Positions 5,837 through 8,652 of a stretch of 8,652 nucleotides of DNA are shown here, piece by piece (position 1 is the stretch's first letter; each line of letters opens with the position of its first letter). Source of the stretch: Bacteroidota bacterium (GTDB lineage Bacteria; Bacteroidota; Bacteroidia; Chitinophagales; Saprospiraceae); the NCBI GenBank assembly GCA_024277695.1, contig JAJRUR010000230.1, positions 1-8,652 of the forward strand. Direction: 5' to 3'. Position numbers and translations under genes: made by a program. The notes beneath the pieces were generated by a model, which was not told where the DNA came from, made no database searches, and saw only the letters and a list, made by a program, of their open reading frames with translations.

Positions 5837-5972
5837 AAAGAAAAGATAACTCTTGGGCTTGAGTATCTTTCCAAATTTTATGCTGCCCGACATTTCTTTT
5901 GTATTTCAAGGATCCATTCTTTAAGACAAAAAAATAAACAAGTATAAGCCTCTTTTTCTACATTGAAAAGCA

Positions 5973-5980
5973 TATCTTCG
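5973..5980 (+). promoter_or_regulatory. -7-like element upstream of metG (TATCTTCG)
   Basis: TATCTTCG differs by one base from TAnnTTTG and ends 23 nt before the metG ATG, a reasonable leader length. Only a T-rich stretch (5952-5958) stands where a -33 TTTG would be. The divergent region 5825-6003 therefore may carry promoters for both directions. Assigned by pattern only. Confidence 0.35.
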
Positions 5981-6003
5981 CAGCTTGAAATTATAATCCT
6001 CCC

Positions 6004-8139
6004 ATGTTTGATAAGAAACGCTTTCTCGTTACTTCAGCCCTACCTTATGCCAATGGTCCTCTGCACATCGGTCATCTGGCGGGTGCCTATCTACCTGCGG
6101 ACATTTTTGTACGCTATCTCAGGCTCAAGGCCAAAGATGTCGTGTATGTCTGTGGTTCGGATGAGCATGGAGCAGCCATTACTACTAAGGCACTCCAAGA
6201 AGGTATATCTCCCCGAGAGATCATTGATAAATATCATAAGCTGTTTGTTCAATCTTTTGAAAGCTTGGGCATTTCATTTGACTATTATGATCGGACCTCT
6301 GCTAGGCATCATCATAAAGTGTCCCAAGATTTTTTTAAAACACTATACAACAAAGGCGTACTCATAGAGAAAGAGTCTGAACAGTACTATGACGAAAAAA
6401 GTCAGATGTTTTTGGCTGATCGATACATAAAAGGTACTTGCCCTCATTGTGATCATGCCGAAGCCTATGGTGACCAGTGTGAGTCTTGCGGAACCAGTCT
6501 GAGTCCCCTAGAACTAAAGCATCCAAGCTCGACACTTTCGGGTGAGAAGCCGGTATTGCGAAAGACAACGCACTGGTATTTGCCTTTGGAAAAAAACGAA
6601 GAATTTCTTAAAGAGTGGATAACGCAAGGCAGTTGGAAGGGAAAAAAGCATCACGATCCAAGTAAGTGGAAGGCGCACGTGATCGGTCAGTGCAAGTCGT
6701 GGCTCGATGCCGGACTGCGTCCTCGAGCTATGACACGAGACCTCAATTGGGGTGTGGACGTACCTCAGGATATTCCCGGAGCTCAAGGCAAAAAACTCTA
6801 TGTATGGCTGGATGCTCCTATCGGATATATCTCCTCCACTCAAAAATGGGCGGAAAAGACCGGTAAAGATTGGAGGGAGTATTGGCAGGATGAGGACAGC
6901 GCTCTGATCCACTTTATCGGAAAAGACAATATCGTTTTTCACTGTTTGATCTTTCCTGTCATACTCAAAGAATACGGCGGCTATAACCTACCCGTCCAGG
7001 TTCCTGCAAATCAGTTTCTCAATCTCGAGGACCAAAAAATTTCTACTTCGCGCAATTGGGCCATTTGGGTACATGAATTTGTCCGAGAGAACCCTGATTG
7101 GAAGGACCAACTCCGATATTATCTGACCAAAAATATGCCCGAACAGCGCGACAGTGAATTTACCTGGAAGGGCTTTCAAGAAGTTATCAATACCGAGTTG
7201 GTCAATAATCTATCCAATTTTATCCATCGGGTACTCGTCCTAACACAAAAATATTATGGGGGAGTCGTACCTGATTTTGACCCGGATCAAGATTTGATAC
7301 CGGCCGAAGATGAGGATGGAATGTCTTATCACGATGCAGAGATGCTAGCACTCTTTGACTTGATCGATAGCGCTTGTCAACACTTTGATCGATTTGAGTT
7401 TAGAGCTGCTCTCCAAAAAATGTTGGAAATCAGTTCTGCAGGAAATCAAATCCTTCAATTCAATGCACCTTGGAAAACCATCAAGACAGAACCCGAGCGC
7501 ACAAAAGTTGTCCTACATCTGATGATACAGTACGTGTCAGCTCTTTCGGTTTTGATGCAAGCATTTATACCCTTTGCATCAGAAAGATTGCGGAGCATGC
7601 TTAAGCTACCATCGGTCCAATCGGGAGATTTGTTAGAGATCCAAAATAAATTGGCTGAGGGCGAATCCCTTGTCTCGGCGGGCCATACGATTGCTACAGC
7701 TTCACATCTATTTTCAAAAATTGAAGACGAGGCCATTGATCGAGAAATAAAAAAACTCCAAGATAAGGCTAAAACTGTTGAAGATACATCAATCCAAACA
7801 ATGAACTACAAAGACGACATCCCATTTGAGGATTTTCAAAAATTGGACTTAAGGGTTGCCCAAATCATTTCTGCACAGCGCGTTCCTAAAACGGACAAAC
7901 TGATGCAGATCGCATTAAGCTTGTCCGGCGAAACACGGACAGTCGTATCCGGAATAGCTCATCAGTATAGCCCTGAGCAAATCATCGGCCGGCAGGTTAC
8001 ACTAGTGTGCAATCTGGCTCCACGCAAAATCCGCGGTATATTAAGTCAAGGTATGATTTTGATGGCCGAAGATCAAGATGGCAAACTACGTTTTATCGCA
8101 CCGGATAAGGATGTGCGTCCCGGAAGTAGTATAAGTTGA
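6004..8139 (+). CDS. metG: methionine--tRNA ligase with C-terminal tRNA-binding domain
   Basis: This cytosolic class I aminoacyl-tRNA synthetase charges tRNA-Met with methionine. The 711-residue protein begins with the Rossmann fold: PYANGPLHIGHLAGAY carries the HIGH motif (21-24). A zinc knuckle in the connective peptide uses Cys146, Cys149, Cys159 and Cys162 (two C-x2-C pairs). The KMSKS loop is KISTS (345-349) followed by RNW, a form I associate with Bacteroidota MetG. The anticodon-binding helical domain occupies about 380-560, a charged linker about 572-600, and residues 608-711 form the EMAPII/Trbp111-type OB fold (FQKLDLRVAQI, NLAPRKIRG, SQGMILMAED), which increases tRNA affinity and mediates dimerisation. 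The ATG start fits homologous N-termini; the upstream CCTCCC is not a Shine-Dalgarno match. It is transcribed away from pgpA and appears to be monocistronic. Confidence 0.97.
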   Translation: MFDKKRFLVTSALPYANGPLHIGHLAGAYLPADIFVRYLRLKAKDVVYVCGSDEHGAAITTKALQEGISPREIIDKYHKLFVQSFESLGISFDYYDRTSARHHHKVSQDFFKTLYNKGVLIEKESEQYYDEKSQMFLADRYIKGTCPHCDHAEAYGDQCESCGTSLSPLELKHPSSTLSGEKPVLRKTTHWYLPLEKNEEFLKEWITQGSWKGKKHHDPSKWKAHVIGQCKSWLDAGLRPRAMTRDLNWGVDVPQDIPGAQGKKLYVWLDAPIGYISSTQKWAEKTGKDWREYWQDEDSALIHFIGKDNIVFHCLIFPVILKEYGGYNLPVQVPANQFLNLEDQKISTSRNWAIWVHEFVRENPDWKDQLRYYLTKNMPEQRDSEFTWKGFQEVINTELVNNLSNFIHRVLVLTQKYYGGVVPDFDPDQDLIPAEDEDGMSYHDAEMLALFDLIDSACQHFDRFEFRAALQKMLEISSAGNQILQFNAPWKTIKTEPERTKVVLHLMIQYVSALSVLMQAFIPFASERLRSMLKLPSVQSGDLLEIQNKLAEGESLVSAGHTIATASHLFSKIEDEAIDREIKKLQDKAKTVEDTSIQTMNYKDDIPFEDFQKLDLRVAQIISAQRVPKTDKLMQIALSLSGETRTVVSGIAHQYSPEQIIGRQVTLVCNLAPRKIRGILSQGMILMAEDQDGKLRFIAPDKDVRPGSSIS

Positions 8140-8310
8140 TTTTGATATAAGGGTACGACTAAAAAACGGAAAACCAATCTCATAGACGCGAAATCCAAAA
8201 AAACCTCTGACTGAATAGCAAGATGAATGTGTCGCAGCTACGGCGCTCGTTAATTAATACATATTAGTATCTTACAAAGAGGCTGCTCCTCCGGAGCATT
8301 AAAAACAAAA
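8140..8310. other. intergenic stretch downstream of metG with isolated palindromic units
   Basis: There is no coding frame of note and no convincing terminator for metG. Two elements resemble the 25-bp array that follows: TGTCGCAGCTACGG (8230-8243) looks like an opposite-orientation, degenerate copy, and TGCTCC/GGAGCA arms (8284-8289 and 8293-8298, loop TCC) form a perfect 6-bp palindrome just outside the array. Confidence 0.5.
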
Positions 8311-8435
8311 AACTCCGTAGGCTCGAAACCTTAATAGCTCCATAGGAGCGTCACCTTTGTAGCTCCGTAGGAGCGACACCTTAATAGCTCCATAGAAGCG
8401 ACATCTTAATAGCTCCGTAGGAGCGGCACCTTATG
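8311..8435 (+). repeat. five-unit tandem array, exact 25-bp period, palindromic core
   Basis: Units start at 8311, 8336, 8361, 8386 and 8411 with no insertions or deletions. The core is GCTCCRTAGGAGC, a 5-bp inverted repeat with loop GTA or ATA, followed by a G-A-C-A-C-C-T-T-A-A-T-like tail. Units differ from the central one (8361-8385) at three to four positions each. A sixth, badly degraded unit may follow at 8435-8459. Since 25 is not a multiple of three and the tails vary, this is not a protein repeat. Similar short palindromes are scattered through Bacteroidota genomes, as I recall. Confidence 0.85.
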
Positions 8436-8515
8436 GCTTTGTAAGAAAAGCGAAACACCAAAAACCAATGAAAAAATGTTAAATTTATAGAAAAATGAAA
8501 AAAATTTCTTGAATT

Positions 8516-8546
8516 ATTTGGATATTATCATATATATATATATATG
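8516..8546 (+). promoter_or_regulatory. candidate promoter TTTG-N19-TATATATG
   Basis: TTTG (8516-8519) and TATATATG (8539-8546) are 19 bp apart, matching the Bacteroidota -33/-7 spacing with one mismatch in the -7 box. It would drive transcription rightward into the edge reading frame. The low complexity of the tract makes chance agreement possible. Confidence 0.3.
8529..8546. repeat. 18-bp perfect palindrome C(AT)8G
   Basis: Alternating AT dinucleotides, flanked by C and G, form a simple repeat and complete palindrome. It can melt or extrude easily and is prone to length change. It marks the boundary between the A-rich segment and the more G/C-rich structured segment. Confidence 0.8.
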
Positions 8547-8631
8547 CCCCATCGATTTCTCTTAGAGGCTCGGAAAAGGATCCGTCTGAAGCTATTGGGG
8601 CAGTCGATGCTAGGCTGACATATAGGGAGAA

Positions 8632-8652
8632 ATGGCAAACGTGCTATCAACC
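8632..8652 (+). CDS. possible start of a gene cut by the window edge (MANVLST...)
   Basis: The last seven codons read MANVLST from an ATG preceded by GGGAGAA, a purine-rich stretch that could serve as a ribosome binding site, with an in-frame TAG two codons further upstream. The N-V-L-S-T beginning reminds me of IS1-type transposases of Bacteroidota and cyanobacteria, but seven residues cannot establish identity. The setting (repeats, AT palindrome, structured flank) would suit an insertion-sequence end. Treat the existence of the gene as tentative and its family as a guess. Confidence 0.3.

Larger units (their letters stand above)
8461..8652 (+). other. A/T-rich segment, then structured stretch at window edge
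   Basis: Positions 8461-8528 are very A-rich with no gene. An (AT)8 tract follows. Downstream, TGCCCCA (8545-8551) can pair with TGGGGCA (8596-8602), with an inner CGGA/TCCG stem (8571-8574 with 8581-8584); a competing CATCGA/TCGATG pairing (8550-8555 with 8604-8609) also exists. This may be a structured leader or the end of a mobile element. No known riboswitch or RNA-gene signature was recognised. Confidence 0.35.

Noticed and set aside
5963..6367. 134-residue frame overlapping the 5' part of metG
   Set aside because: It is an alternative frame of a clear metG coding sequence with no family features.
8317..8332. tRNA T-arm-like GGCTCGAAACC
   Set aside because: It is part of the first, degenerate repeat unit; no acceptor, D or anticodon arms can be built around it.
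8311..8435. CRISPR array
   Set aside because: The 25-bp units are directly abutting with no unique spacers, and no cas gene is present.
8544..8618. 24-codon frame starting at the end of the (AT)8 tract
   Set aside because: It is very short, has no ribosome binding site (the AT repeat precedes it) and no recognisable similarity; it overlaps the structured segment.
8545..8652. riboswitch, RNase P RNA or tmRNA
   Set aside because: Stems can be drawn, but none of the conserved sequence blocks of these RNAs that I know are present.

Overview
The window looks like chromosomal DNA of a Bacteroidota bacterium, plausibly the Saprospirales/Chitinophagales side of the phylum. The evidence is a short 190-residue adenylate kinase directly upstream of obgE, a methionyl-tRNA synthetase with a KISTS in place of KMSKS and a C-terminal tRNA-binding domain, promoter-like TAnnTTTG/TAnnTTCG elements, the near absence of Shine-Dalgarno sequences, and intergenic short palindromes of the GCTCCnTAGGAGC type. 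The species cannot be named from the sequence.

Region 1 (1-2688, + strand) holds the 3' end of a saccharopine dehydrogenase family gene, an NlpC/P60 cell-wall lipoprotein, adenylate kinase (adk) and the ribosome-assembly GTPase obgE. It closes with a weak hairpin-plus-T terminator. Positions 2689-3001 are a gene-free convergent intergenic region with degenerate palindromic repeats; one copy followed by T9 may act as a second terminator.

Region 2 (3002-5824, - strand) is a tight five-gene block transcribed leftward: pgpA-like phosphatase, CDP-alcohol phosphatidyltransferase, GtrA-like protein, CvpA-like protein and YhhN/TMEM86-like protein. Spacings are +29/30, -4, +9 and -11 bp, so it is very probably one operon. 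All five products are predicted membrane proteins. The first two form a logical pair: a transferase that makes a phosphorylated phospholipid headgroup from CDP-diacylglycerol, and a phosphatase that removes the phosphate. The lipid could be phosphatidylglycerol or, as known from Bacteroides, an inositol lipid. This is the part of the window most worth following up.

Region 3 (5825-8139) is a divergent intergenic region and then metG on the + strand. Region 4 (8140-8652) has no complete gene. It carries an in-phase tandem array of five 25-bp palindromic units, an A/T-rich stretch, an (AT)8 palindrome, a structured stretch, and at the very edge a possible start codon reading MANVLST, which may open an insertion-sequence transposase. 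I found no CRISPR, tRNA, rRNA or recognisable defence system.
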